64,000 bases of DNA from Neocallimastix lanati (nom. inval.) (lineage: Eukaryota; Neocallimastigomycota; Neocallimastigomycetes; Neocallimastigales; Neocallimastigaceae), in NCBI GenBank assembly GCA_016946835.1, contig JACVTC010000192.1:1-64000 (forward strand). Direction: 5' to 3'. Position 1 is the stretch's first letter, and every line of letters begins with the position of its first letter. The notes under the pieces were generated by a model. The model did no database searches. It had not been told where the DNA came from and saw nothing but the letters and a program-made list of their open reading frames with translations. Position numbers and translations under genes: made by a program. Shown here piece after piece: positions 43,477 to 58,000 of the stretch.

Positions 43477-46400
43477 AATATTTTAGGTAATATATATATA
43501 TATATTAATGCATAATTTAGTTGTTTAATATATAATATTTTACATAATTTTCTAATTTATTTAAATTTAATTTATAATTTCTTAATAAAAATATAGAATA
43601 CTATATATTATTTTATTTCAAGAATTTTTAATAAATTTTGTAAAAGCCCAGAGTAAATTATCTATAAATAAAATTTCAAATTTCATTATTTTATTTATTT
43701 TAAATATAAAATAGTTTAATAAATTATTATTTATTATTATTATTATTTTAAAAATATTAATATGACTTAAATAACAAAAATTTATCAATAAATAACATAT
43801 CGATATTATTTTATGCATAAATAATAAATATTTAATATTAATTTATTTATTATTTCAATATATTTTTTAATTTTATTGCTTTTTTTATTTAAATAAAAAT
43901 ATAATAATTTAGATTTTGAAGAAGGTATGAAAAAATAATATATTTTAAAAAAATATATCATTGATTTTTTTTTACTTTGTAGTTTATAGATAAAAATTAT
44001 ATAGATATTTTTTTTGTTATAGATATAGTTAATTTTTTAAATGATTTATTTTTAAATTTTTTTAAAAATAAACCATTTAAAAAATTAACTACAAAGAAAT
44101 TAGAAATATTAGGTTTAACAGATTATATTTGTATCTAATTTTTGAGTTTATAAATTTTATACTGAAGTATTAAAAAAAATACTAATATATTTATAATATT
44201 TCTTTAGTTTGTTCTGCTGGTAAATTGGATATATATATATATATATACAATTAGTATATAATAAATTTAAAATAATTATATATATTAAAGCTATTGCCTT
44301 TTTTTACAATATTACTATATATTTAAATATATATTTAAATATATATATAAATATTATTAATACAAAATTTATGAATAGGGGTGGATACATGTACTAAGTG
44401 TAAATATCATTTTTAATATATTGATATAATAAAATATATTATTATAATTAAATTATTGTTAGAAAATGTTAAAGTTGCCTTTTTTATTATAATAATAAAC
44501 TACTTATTAATATTTAACATTTCTTTTTAAATAATTTATTTGTAATTTTATAAAATATTTGAAAAATATTGTAAAATAATAATAAAAATAAAGCCTGCAA
44601 TAAATTTTGTAAGTCTTTCTTAATTATAAAATTTTATTTATTATTATTAATAATATTATATATAATATAATAATATTATAAATTTTATCATTTTTTAATT
44701 AATTTTTATTAACACTATATATAATGCTTTTATTATAAAATATATTTAATAATTTAATAAAAATTGCATTTGATATAATTATTTTTTAAACACTTTAAAA
44801 AACATAAAATTTATTATTTAATATTAAAAATGGTTATTGTATATCATAAAATTTATAATTTTATATTATAAACTATTTTACATATATATGTAGTCAGTAA
44901 GCAAAACAACATAATTAAAAATATTTAAACATTATTTAAATTATTCTAATTACTTCAATATTAAATGTATTTATTATATTTGTGCTAACTATATATATTT
45001 TCTATTTTATTTGCTTATTTAGAAGGTAGATATATATAAGTATTATTAAATATTGCTCAATACATTTTTAATATATTCAGATTAATTCTATATTAAATAT
45101 ATTAATATGTATTTTAAATTTTATTTGTTTAAATTCATTTATTTAAATAGGGGGTAAGTATAATTATATATTTAAATATATTATTAAAAAATAATAATAA
45201 TAAAAAAAAACTAAAAATATTTGTTAAATTAATACTTATTATAAATACTTTAAATATGCTATTATTGTAAAATTTTATATAAAAATTTTTTTTATATAAA
45301 TAGATTGTAAGTATAAATATATATTTAAATATATTATAAAATTTTTTTGAAAGTTATTGTAAATAACGTAAATTTATTATAAATATTTTTAAATATATAA
45401 ATATTATTAATTATATACTACAAATTATTTTATATAAATAGATGGTAAATATCAATTTATATTTAGTTATTATTAAATTAAATATTATTGAAATTAATTT
45501 GCAAAAACCATACATTTATTATAAATATTATAAATATTTAAATATTATTAAATATATACTACAAATTATTTCATATAAATAGGAAGTAAGTATATAAATA
45601 TATGATTAAATACTATTAAATATTATTGAAATTAATTGTAAAAATGTGTACTTACTATCAATCATTCAAATATTTGATTATTATTAATTTTATGATGCAA
45701 AATTTTACATGTAAATAGATCGTAAGTATAAATATATATTTAAATATATTATAAAATTTTTTTGAAAGTTATTGTAAATAACATAAATTTATTATAAATA
45801 TTTTTAAATATATAAATATTATTAATTATATACTACAAATTATTTTATATAAATAGATGGTAAATATCAATTTATATTTAGTTATTATTAAATTAAATAT
45901 TATTGAAATTAATTTGCAAAAACCATACATTTATTATAAATATTATAAATATTTAAATATTATTAAATATATACTACAAATTATTTCATATAAATAGGAA
46001 GTAAGTATATAAATATATGTTTAAATACTATTAAATATTATTGAAATTTATTGTAAAAATATGTACTTACTATCAATCATTCAAATATTTGATTATTATT
46101 AATTTTATGATGCAAAATTTTACATGTAAATAGACCGTAAGTATAAATATATAATTTAATATTTTATTAATAGTTTTTAAAACTAATTATAAATAATAAA
46201 TATCTATTATCAATTATTCAAATATTTAATTATTGTAAATTTTTTAAACTGTTTCATACAAATAGTTAGTAAGTATAAATATATAATTAAACGTATTAAT
46301 AGAAATTTTTAAAAATAAATTGTAAAAAACATATATTTATTATAAATATTATAAATATTAATTGTAACTTTTAAAATAAAAATTATTTTATATCAATAGA

Positions 46401-47123
46401 TAGTAAATATGAATTTATATTTAGATATTATTAAATATTATTGAAATTAATTTGTAAATAACATATACTTATTATCAATCATTCAAATATTTGATTATTA
46501 TAAATTTTGTATTATAAATTATTTCATACAAATAGATGGTAAGTATAAATTTATAGTTTAATATATTTATAAAATTTTATAAAATTAATTATAAATAAAT
46601 TCAATTTGTTATAAATCATTTATATAATATGATTATTATAAATATTATACTACAAATTATTTCATATGAATAGCCCGTAAGTATAAATATGTATTTAAAT
46701 TTATTGTAAACAAAAATTAAAATAAATTGTAAATAACATATATTTAATATAAATATTTTAAATATATAAATATTCTTAATATTATATTACAAATTATTTT
46801 GTATAAATAGAAAGTAAGTATACATTTATATTTTTATATATTTTTGAAATTAAATGAAAATAACTAATGTTTATTATAAATATTTTAAATATTTAATTAT
46901 TATTAATATTATACTACAAAATTATTTCATATAAATAGGTGGTATGTATAAATATATATATTAATTTTATTATTAAAATTTTTTGGATGTAATTGTAAAT
47001 AACAAATTATTTATTTATTATTAATTTTATACTACAAAATATTTCATATAAATAGTTGGTATGTATAAATTTATACCTAGATATTATTAAAAATTTTTTA
47101 AATTATTAAAATTAATTTTATAA

Positions 47124-47154
<31 letters not shown>

Positions 47155-48966
47155 TAATTAATGTTTGGTAATTTTATATTTTTAATTTTATATTGCTAAT
47201 TGTTTCAAATGAAAAGAACGTGAGCATTTATATAAATATAAATTTAAAAATATATTAAATAATTATATATGAGTATTAAAAAATAAATTTAAAATATTTT
47301 ATAAATTTTAATATTATATAATAAATAATTCTGTATAAAATAGTCGGTAAGTATATATATATATTACTTTATTAATAAAATTATTTAAATTATACTAATT
47401 AAAGCACATTTTAAAAAAAAATTTAAAAAAATTATATATTAATTTATATTTTATTTATTGTTACTCATAAATAGTTTGTAAGTATAAATATATATTATAA
47501 ATGCATTAAATTTATTATAATTAATTTATTTATAAATTATAACTTAATAAATATTTTAAATAATAATATATATTTTTAATTTTTATTTAAAAATTTATTT
47601 TATATAAAATAGTTGGAACGGATGGTAAATATGAAATAAAGAAATTATATGAATTAATAATAAAAAAATTTTAAATAAAAGTGCTTAAAAAATATTAATA
47701 ATATTTAAATTAAATTGTACATAAAATATATCTAGTTTATTTTTTTTAAATAAACTGGTATATTTAAATAGAATTAAAGATAATTATAAAGTTAAATTTA
47801 TTATATAAGTTTATAGATTATTTTAATAATATCTTATATATATTTAATTTTTACTTAATTTTATAATAATTCTAAATATTCCTGAATAAAAAATGTCAAA
47901 AAAAAATACTTATCATAAAACTTTAAATATCAATAAATTATACTAAATAATAAAAGGTATATATATATTTATATAAATTTATTATTATTAATAATTCATA
48001 AAATATACATTTATTAATTATATTTATATATAAATTTATTCAATACAATACAATATAAATAGAATGTAAGTATAAATTATCATATTAAAGTGTTAATTTA
48101 AACGTTATTAAATATAAATAAATCAAATATTCAAATCTTTAAAATTGATTTTTATTAAATTAATATTATATCATAAATTAAATTTACTTTAATAGTAGGT
48201 AAATACTGAATATTAGAAAATTATCAAAATTAATAATATTAAGTAATATATAAATTCATATTTTAAATATTTTATATATAAAAAATATATTTTTTCTTAT
48301 AAGCTAACAGAAGTGGTAAGTATATTATAATATTATTATAATAAAAATAAATAAATATATATAATATTAATCAAAGCTATAAAAAATTGGAATAGAATTA
48401 TTTTTTTTACTAACTTAATTCAATATTTTAAAAATAATTAATATTTATTTTAATGTAAAGGATACGATGACTGTGTTAGTCGTAAGTAAAAGTTTTTAAG
48501 GAATTATAATTAAATAAAAAATATTAATATGAATAATATATTTAAATAATTAAATAAAAAAAATTAATATGAATAATATATTTAAATAATTAAATAAAAA
48601 AAATTAATATGAATAATATATTTAAATAATTAAATAAAAAAAATTAATATGATTATTATTTTTAAATAATTATTTTAAAAACTAATTAAATTAAATAATA
48701 TTAAATTATATATTAAATTTTATTGAATTTTTGATATTTTAAATTGGTACGAACATTTTTTTTCGTAAATTAAATAATATAATTCTTAAAATTAATTCTT
48801 AAAATATAATTTAAAGTATGCTCTGGTAAGTATTAAAAAATAATATATATATATATTTATTTAAATGTATTATAAATTCAAAAAAATTAAAATTTTAAAT
48901 AATATTTTTATCAATATATCATATTTATATTAAATAAATAATTCATATGATTAAATAATCATAATA

Positions 48967-49026
<60 letters not shown>

Positions 49027-52000
49027 CATTATTATTATTTATAAATTTAAAATTTTTTTTGCTTCTACTTTGTTGAAATTTTAAATATTCAATTATTTAG
49101 ATATTTGTGGTAATTTCACTATAATTTTTTTTCTTTTTAAAATAATATATATATATATAATTTTTAATGATTTAATATAAAAATATTAGAAATATAAAAA
49201 AATAATATTTTAACATTAAAAATATTTTATTACTAATATTTTTTTAAATTAAATTACTATTTATTTTTATTATTTTTTATAATTTATTATAAATTATCAT
49301 TAATAGAATCGGATGATAATTGTCAAACATGTAATTATAATAAATAATTTTTTATTTTTTTAATTAAAATATTTATATTAAATTCAAATAGAATTTTATA
49401 TATAAAATTAATAAAAATTTCTTTATATATTTTTTAAAAAAAATTCACTTTTAAAATATAAATAGGTTGTAAATCTGGTAATTAAATATATATATATATA
49501 TATATATATATACAAAATAAAATAGAAAAAATACTTTTTAAAGTTTTATATTTATAAGGATTAACAATAAGAAAATATTTTTTTTTATTTTAATAAAATT
49601 TTTTTATTAAATTAATAAATTAAATGAAACATATGAAAAAATATATATATTTTAAAAATTTTTAAAAAAATAAACAACTCAATTAAAATTGTTAAATAAT
49701 TTAAAAAAAAAACCTTTAACTATTTAAAATAATTTATTTTAACATATATATATCGAAAATAAAACTATATAATTTTTTTTATAATTTAATATTTTTTCAT
49801 TTCTTATTTAAATTATAAGCTTGTGACGAAGGTAAATAAATTTTTATTAATAAATTAATTTTAATAATATGATACTATAATTTAATATAATAAAATATTA
49901 TATAATATAATATGATAAAAATTATTAAACATTTATTTTATTTAATTTCTTCTCTATATGATTTATAAATTATCAATATTATTTATTATTATCTTTAAAT
50001 TTTAAAAAATATTTTAACAAATAATTTTTAGGTCTTAAAAAATTTAATGATGGTATGAATAAATAATAATATGATAGAAATAATATAAGAATTGAAATAA
50101 ATTAAAATGAATCCAAAAATAATATTTAAAATTTTTATAATTTTTATAACTTTTATTACAAAAAATAAATGCATTTTTTATGTTAATAAATAATATATAT
50201 ATTATATATTATATATATTGTTTAATTTGATAAAATATAAAAATTAAAATATTTATATATATTAAATTTTGAATCAATAAAAATGAAAAAAAAATACTTA
50301 AATAAAAAATATAACAGATAGTAGTTCTGGTTCCAAAATAAAAATAAAAAAAAATAGATGCGGTGATTGTAAGTATTATTAATATATATTAAATTAAGGA
50401 TTAATCATCAAAAATAAAAAAAAATTAATAATAAAAGTTATATTAATAGTAATTCCTATTCCAAAATACCTAATAATAATAATAATAATTAAATTAAAAG
50501 AAAAAAAATATGAAAATATAAAAATGTAAAAATTAGTAATAAAGTTAAAAATATATAAATATGTATTAATTAAAAATTATATAAGATTAATTAATGTAAA
50601 GAAATTTTTAAAAGTTTTTTCTTTTATCATTAATATTTAAAAAAAAACAAATATGTACATTTATTTAATTATTTAGATATAAAATATTTTTTTTGAAATT
50701 ATAATTTTATTATTTAAATATATAATTATATTTATATATATTTAGTTTATTTTATATGGATAAAAATATAAGTATTTAAATAATTAAACTATTTTTTATT
50801 AATATATATTTATATAATTAATATTAATAAATTTGAAAAATAATAATAATTATAATCTTAAAAAACAAAAATAAAATGAAATGAAAAGGTAAGCTATTTA
50901 TTGAATGAATATAATAATAAATTATAATTATAAAAATAATAATTAATATTTTATGCTAAGACATTATAATAATATTGAAATTCTTTAATAAATAATTATA
51001 ATATTGATATTTTTAACAAATATATTATACTAATATATAAAATTAAACTCTATTATTTTATAATTATAAAATAATTTATATGATAAAATATTTTTTTTTT
51101 AAAAAATAATAGTTTGTACAAAAGGTAAAAATATTAAATATAATTGAATGATATTTTTATATTTTAAATATATTATAAAGAAGCTTTTCTAAAAATATAT
51201 TAACTTGTTTCCTTTTTTATATTTAATTAATTAATTATTTATTTATTTATAATAAAAAAAGAATGGAGTGGATGTAATGATTATTTAAATGGTAAATAAA
51301 TATTATGGTTTAATTAAAATAAATTAACAAAAAATGATAATAGCATCAAAAATAATTATTAATATTTTTAATATTAATATTTATAAATATCATTATTTAA
51401 TGGAAAAATAATTATTAAATAAAATATTAAATATATTTCAAAATATTTTAATTAATATATATTTGAAAATAAAAATATTTCAATTATATAAATGAATAAA
51501 AATATAAATATATTTATATATTAATTTAATTAATAATTTATTTAATTATTGTTGAAATTATATCGGTTATTATTTGTAATGTATCATTAATTAATAAATG
51601 ATTTTATTCAAAGAAAATGATTGCCAAAAGGGTAAATAAAATTATATTATTATATTTTAATTTTTTATTAAATATTTATAATTTTTTTATTTTAATAAAT
51701 TATAAATTTATTTATAAGATATTTATAAAAAATTAATATATTTTTTTATTATAAATATTTTATTAAATTAATTGATAAAATAGAAGAAGAAGAAGAAGAA
51801 GAAGAAGAAGAGAATGAAGAAGAAGAAGAAAATGAAGAAGAAGAAGAAGAAGAAAATGAAGAAGAAGAAGAAGAAGAGAATGAAGAAGAAGAAGAAGAAG
51901 AAGAAGAGAATGAAGAAGAAGAAGAAGAAGAAGAGAATGAAGAAGAAGAAGAAGAAGAGAATGAAGAAGAAGAAGAAGAGAATGAAGAAGAAGAAGAAGA

Positions 52001-55000
52001 AGAGAATGAAGAAGAAGAAGAAGAAGAGAATGAAGAAGAAAATGAAGAAGAGAATGAAGAAGAGAATGAAGAAGAAGAAGAAGAGAATGAAGAAGAAAAT
52101 GAAGAAGAAGAAAATGAAGAAGAAGAAGAAGAGAATGAAGAAGAAGAAAATGAAGAAGAAAATGAAGAAGAAGAGAATGAAGAAGAAGAAGAAGAAAATG
52201 AAGAAGAAAATGAAGAGGAAGAAGAAGAAGAAAATGAAGAGGAAGAAGAAGAAGAAAATGAAGAAGAAGAAGAAGAAGAGAATGAAGAAGAAGAAGAAGA
52301 AGAAGAAAATGAAGAAGAAGAAGAAGAAGAAGAGAATGAAGAAGAAGAAGAAGAAGAAGAGAATGAAGAAGAAGAAGAGAATGAAGAAAATGAAGAAGAA
52401 GAAGAAGAAGAGAATGAAGAAGAAGAAGAAGAGAATGAAGAAGAAAATGAAGAAGAAGAAAATGAAGAAGAAGAAGAAGAGAATGAAGAAGAAGAAGAAG
52501 AAAATGAAGAAGAAGAAGAAGAAAATGAAGAAGAAAATGAAGAGGAAGAAGAAGAAGAAGAGAATGAAGAAGAAGAAGAAGAAAATGAAGAAGAAGAGAA
52601 TGAAGAAGAAGAAGAAGAAAATGAAGAAGAAAATGAAGAGGAAGAAGAAGAAGAAAATGAAGAGGAAGAAGAAGAAGAAAATGAAGAAGAAGAAGAAGAA
52701 GAAGAGAATGAAGAAGAAGAAGAAGAAGAAGAAAATGAAGAAGAAGAAGAAGAAGAAAATGAAGAAGAAGAAGAAGAAGAAGAAAATGAAGAAGAAGAAG
52801 AAGAAGAAAATGAAGAAGAAGAAGAAGAAGAAAATGAAGAAGAAGAAGAAGAAGAAAATGATGAAGAAGAAAACGATGAAGAAGAAGAAAACGATGAAGA
52901 AGAAAATGAAGAAGAAGAAGAAGAAGAAGAGAATGAAGAAGAAGAAGAAGAAGAAGAGAATGAAGAAGAAGAAGAAGAAGAAGAGAATGAAGAAGAAGAA
53001 GAGAATGAAGAAGAAGAAGAGAATGAAGAAGAAGAAGAAGAAAATGAAGAAGAAGAGAATGAAGAAGAAGAAGAAGAAAATGAAGAAGAAAATGAAGAGG
53101 AAGAAGAAGAAGAAAATGAAGAGGAAGAAGAAGAAGAAAATGAAGAGGAAGAAGAAGAAGAAAATGAAGAAGAAGAAGAAGAAGAAGAGAATGAAGAAGA
53201 AGAAGAAGAAGAAAATGAAGAAGAAGAAGAAGAAGAAAATGAAGAAGAAGAAGAAGAGAATGAAGAAGAAGAAGAAGAAGAAAATGAAGAAGAAGAAGAA
53301 AATGAAGAGGAAGAAAATGAAGAGGAAGAAGAAGAAGAGAATGAAGAAGAAGAAGAAGAAGAAGAAAATGAAGAAGAAGAAGAAGAAGAAGAAGAAGAAG
53401 AAAATGAAGAAGAAAATGAAGAAGAAGAGAATGAAGAGGAAGAAGAAGAAGAAGAAGAAAATGAAGAAGAAGAAGAAGAAGAAGAAGAAGAAGAAGAAAA
53501 TGAAGAAGAAAATGAAGAAGAAGAGAATGAAGAAGAAGAAGAAGAAAATGAAGAAGAAAATGAAGAGGAAGAAGAAGAAGAAAATGAAGAAGAAGAAGAA
53601 GAAGAAGAGAATGAAGAAGAAGAAGAAGAAAATGAAGAAGAAAATGAAGAGGAAGAAGAAGAAGAAAATGAAGAAGAAGAAGAAGAAGAAGAGAATGAAG
53701 AAGAAGAAGAAGAAGAAGAAAATGAAGAAGAAGAAGAAGAAGAAGAAGAAAATGAAGAAGAAGAAGAAGAAGAAGAAGAAAATGAAGAAGAAGAAGAAGA
53801 AGAAGAGAATGAAGAAGAAGAAGAAGAAGAAGAGAATGAAGAAGAAGAAGAAGAAAATGAAGAAGAAGAAGAGAATGAAGAAGAAGAAGAAGAGAATGAA
53901 GAAGAAAATGAAGAGGAAGAAGAAGAAGTAGAGAATGAAGAAGAAAATGAAGAGGAAGAAGAAGAAGTAGAGAATGAAGAAGAAAATGAAGAAGAAGAAG
54001 AAGAGAATGAAGAAGAAAATGAAGAGGAAGAAGAAGAAGAAAATGAAGAAGAAGAAGTAGAGAATGAAGAAGAAAATGAAGAAGAAGAAGAAGAGAATGA
54101 AGAAGAAAATGAAGAAGAAGAGAATGAAGAAGAAGAAGAAGAAAATGAAGAGGAAAAAGAAGAAGAAGAAAATGAAGAAGAAGAAGAAAATGAAGAAGAA
54201 GAAGTAGAGAATGAAGAAGAAAATGAAGAAGAAGAAGAGAATGAAGAAGAAAATGAAGAAGAAGAAGAAGAGAATGAAGAAGAAGAAGAAGAAGAAAATG
54301 AAGAAGAAGAAGAAAATGAAGAGGAAGAAGAAGAAGAGAATGAAGAAGAGAATGAAGAAGAAGAAGAAGAGAATGAAGAAGAAGAAGAAGAAAATGAAGA
54401 AGAAGAAGAGAATGAAGAAGAAGAAGAAGAAGAGAATGAAGAAGAAGAAGAAGAAGAGAATGAAGAAGAAGAAGAAGAAGAAGAAGAGAATGAAGAAGAA
54501 GAAGAAGAAAATGAAGAAGAAGAAGAGAATGAAGAAGAAGAAGAAGAAGAAGAAGAGAATGAAGAAGAAGAAGAAGAAGAAGAGAATGAAGAAGAAGAAG
54601 AAGAAGAGAATGAAGAAGAAAATGAAGAAGAAGAAGAAGAGAATGAAGAAGAAGAAGAAGAAAATGAAGAAGAAGAAGAAGAAAATGAAGAAGAAAATGA
54701 AGAAGAAGAAGAGAATGAAGAAGAAGAAGAAGAAGAGAATGAAGAAGAAGAAGAAGAGAATGAAGAGGAAGAAGAAGAAGAAGAAGAAAATGAAGAAGAA
54801 GAAGAAGAAGAAGAAAATGAAGAAGAAGAAGAAGAAAATGAAGAAGAAGAAGAAGAAGAGAATGAAGAAGAAGAAGAAGAAGAAGAGAATGAAGAAGAAG
54901 AAGAAGAAGAGAATGAAGAAGAAAATGAAGAAGAAGAAGAAGAGAATGAAGAAGAAGAAGAAGAAAATGAAGAAGAAGAAGAAGAAAATGAAGAAGAAAA

Positions 55001-58000
55001 TGAAGAAGAAGAAGAGAATGAAGAAGAAGAAGAAGAAGAGAATGAAGAAGAAGAAGAAGAGAATGAAGAGGAAGAAGAAGAAGAAGAAGAAAATGAAGAA
55101 GAAGAAGAAGAAGAAGAAGAAAATGAAGAAGAAAATGAAGAGGAAGAAGAAGAAGAAAATGAAGAAGAAGAAGAAGAAGAAGAGAATGAAGAAGAAGAAG
55201 AAGAAGAAGAAAATGAAGAAGAAGAAGAAGAAAATGAAGAAGAAGAGAATGAAGAAGAAGAAGAAGAAAATGAAGAAGAAAATGAAGAGGAAGAAGAAGA
55301 AGAAAATGAAGAGGAAGAAGAAGAAGAAAATGAAGAAGAAGAAGAAGAAGAAGAGAATGAAGAAGAAGAAGAAGAAGAAGAAAATGAAGAAGAAGAAGAA
55401 GAAGAAAATGAAGAAGAAGAAGAAGAAGAGAATGAAGAAGAAGAAGAAAACGATGAAGAAGAAAATGATGAAGAAGAGAATGAAGAAGAAGAAGAAGAAG
55501 AAGAGAATGAAGAAGAAGAAGAAGAAGAGAATGAAGAAGAGAATGAAGAAGAAGAAGAAGAAAATGAAGAAGAAGAAGAAGAAGAAGAAAATGAAGAAGG
55601 AGAAGAGAATGAAGAAGAAGAAGAAGAAGAGAATGAAGAAGAAGAAGAAGAGAATGAAGAGGAAGAAGAAGAAGAAGAAGAAAATGAAGAAGAAGAAGAA
55701 AATGAAGAGGAAGAAAATGAAGAGGAAGAAGAAGAAGAGAATGAAGAAGAAAATGAAGAAGAAGAAGAAGAGAATGAAGAAGAAAATGAAGAAGAAGAAG
55801 AAGAGAATGAAGAAGAAGAAGAAGAAAATGAAGAAGAAAATGAAGAAGAAGAAGAAGAAGAAGAAAATGAAGAAGAAGAAGAAGAAGAAGAAAATGAAGA
55901 AGAAGAAGAAGAAGAAAATGAAGAAGAAGAAGAAGAAGAGAATGAAGAAGAAGAAGAAAACGATGAAGAAGAAGAAGAAGAGAATGAAGAAGAAGAAGAA
56001 AACGATGAAGAAGAAAATGATGAAGAAGAGAATGAAGAAGAAGAAGAAGAAGAAGAGAATGAAGAAGAAGAAGAAGAAGAGAATGAAGAAGAGAATGAAG
56101 AAGAAGAAGAAGAAAATGAAGAAGAAGAAGAAGAAGAAGAAAATGAAGAAGAAGAAGAGAATGAAGAAGAAGAAGAAGAAGAGAATGAAGAAGAAGAAGA
56201 AGAGAATGAAGAGGAAGAAGAAGAAGAAGAAGAAAATGAAGAAGAAGAAGAAGAAGAAGAAAATGAAGAAGAAGAAGAAAATGAAGAGGAAGAAAATGAA
56301 GAGGAAGAAGAAGAAGAGAATGAAGAAGAAAATGAAGAAGAAGAAGAAGAGAATGAAGAAGAAAATGAAGAAGAAGAAGAAGAGAATGAAGAAGAAGAAG
56401 AAGAGAATGAAGAAGAAGAAGAAGAAAATGAAGAAGAAAATGAAGAAGAAGAAGAAGAAGAAGAAGAAAATGAAGAAGAAAAAGAAGAGAATGAAGAAGA
56501 AAATGAAGAAGAAGAAGAAGAAGAAAATGAAGAAGAAGAAGAAGAAGAAAATGAAGAAGAAGAAGAGAATGAAGAAGAAGAAGAGAATGAAGAAGAAGAA
56601 GAAGAGAATGAAGAAGAAAATGAAGAGGAAGAAGAAGAAGTAGAGAATGAAGAAGAAAATGAAGAAGAAGAAGAAGAGAATGAAGAAGAAAATGAAGAGG
56701 AAGAAGAAGAAGAAAATGAAGAAGAAGAAGTAGAGAATGAAGAAGAAAATGAAGAAGAAGAAGAAGAGAATGAAGAAGAAAATGAAGAAGAAGAGAATGA
56801 AGAAGAAGAAGAAGAAAATGAAGAGGAAAAAGAAGAAGAAGAAAATGAAGAAGAAGAAGAAAATGAAGAAGAAGAAGTAGAGAATGAAGAAGAAAATGAA
56901 GAAGAAGAAGAGAATGAAGAAGAAAATGAAGAAGAAGAAGAAGAGAATGAAGAAGAAGAAGAAGAAGAAAATGAAGAAGAAGAAGAAAATGAAGAGGAAG
57001 AAGAAGAAGAGAATGAAGAAGAAAATGAAGAAGAAGAAGAAGAGAATGAAGAAGAAGAAGAAGAAAATGAAGAAGAAGAAGAGAATGAAGAAGAAGAAGA
57101 AGAAGAGAATGAAGAAGAAGAAGAAGAGAATGAAGAAGAAGAAGAAGAAGAGAATGAAGAAGAAGAAGAAGAGAATGAAGAAGAGAATGAAGAAGAGAAT
57201 GAAGAAGAGAATGAAGAAGAAGAAGAAGAGAATGAAGAAGAAAATGAAGAAGAAGAAAATGAAGAAGAAGAAGAAGAGAATGAAGAAGAAGAAGAAGAAG
57301 AAGAAGAGAATGAAGAAGAAGAAGAAGAAAATGAAGAGGAAGAAGAAGAGAATGAAGAAGAAGAAGAAGAAAATGAAGAAGAAGAAGAAGAAAATGAAGA
57401 AGAAGAAGAAGAAAATGAAGAGGAAGAAGAAGAAGAGAATGAAGAAGAGAATGAAGAAGAAGAAAATGATGAAGAAGAGAATGAAGAAGAAGAAAATGAT
57501 GAAGAAGAAGAGAATGATGAAGAAGAAGAAAACGATGAAGAAGAAAATGATGAAGAAGAGAATGAAGAAGAAGAAGAAGAAGAGAATGAAGAAGAAGAAG
57601 AAGAAGAAGAAGAGAATGAAGAAGAAGAAAATGAAGAAGAAGAAGAAGAGAATGAAGAAGAAGAAAATGATGAAGAAAATGAAGAGGAAGAAGAAGAAGA
57701 AAATGAAGAGGAAGAAGAAGAAGAAAATGAAGAAGAAGAAGAAGAAGAAGAAAATGAAGAAGGAGAAGAGAATGAAGAAGAAGAAGAAGAAGAGAATGAA
57801 GAAGAAGAAGAAGAGAATGAAGAGGAAGAAGAAGAAGAAGAAGAAAATGAAGAAGAAGAAGAAGAAGAAAATGAAGAAGAAGAAGAAGAAGAAAATGAAG
57901 AGGAAGAAGAAGAAAATGATGAAGAAGAGAATGAAGAAGAAGAAAATGAAGAAGAAGAAGAAGAAGAAGAAGAAAACGATGAAGAAGAAAATGATGAGGA

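Noticed and set aside
48311-48315. Exon AAGTG (or TG) before GTAAGT
   Set aside because: Both lengths shift the phase and produce stops in later exons. The first-copy acceptor differs. It was left out of the model although the donor is good.
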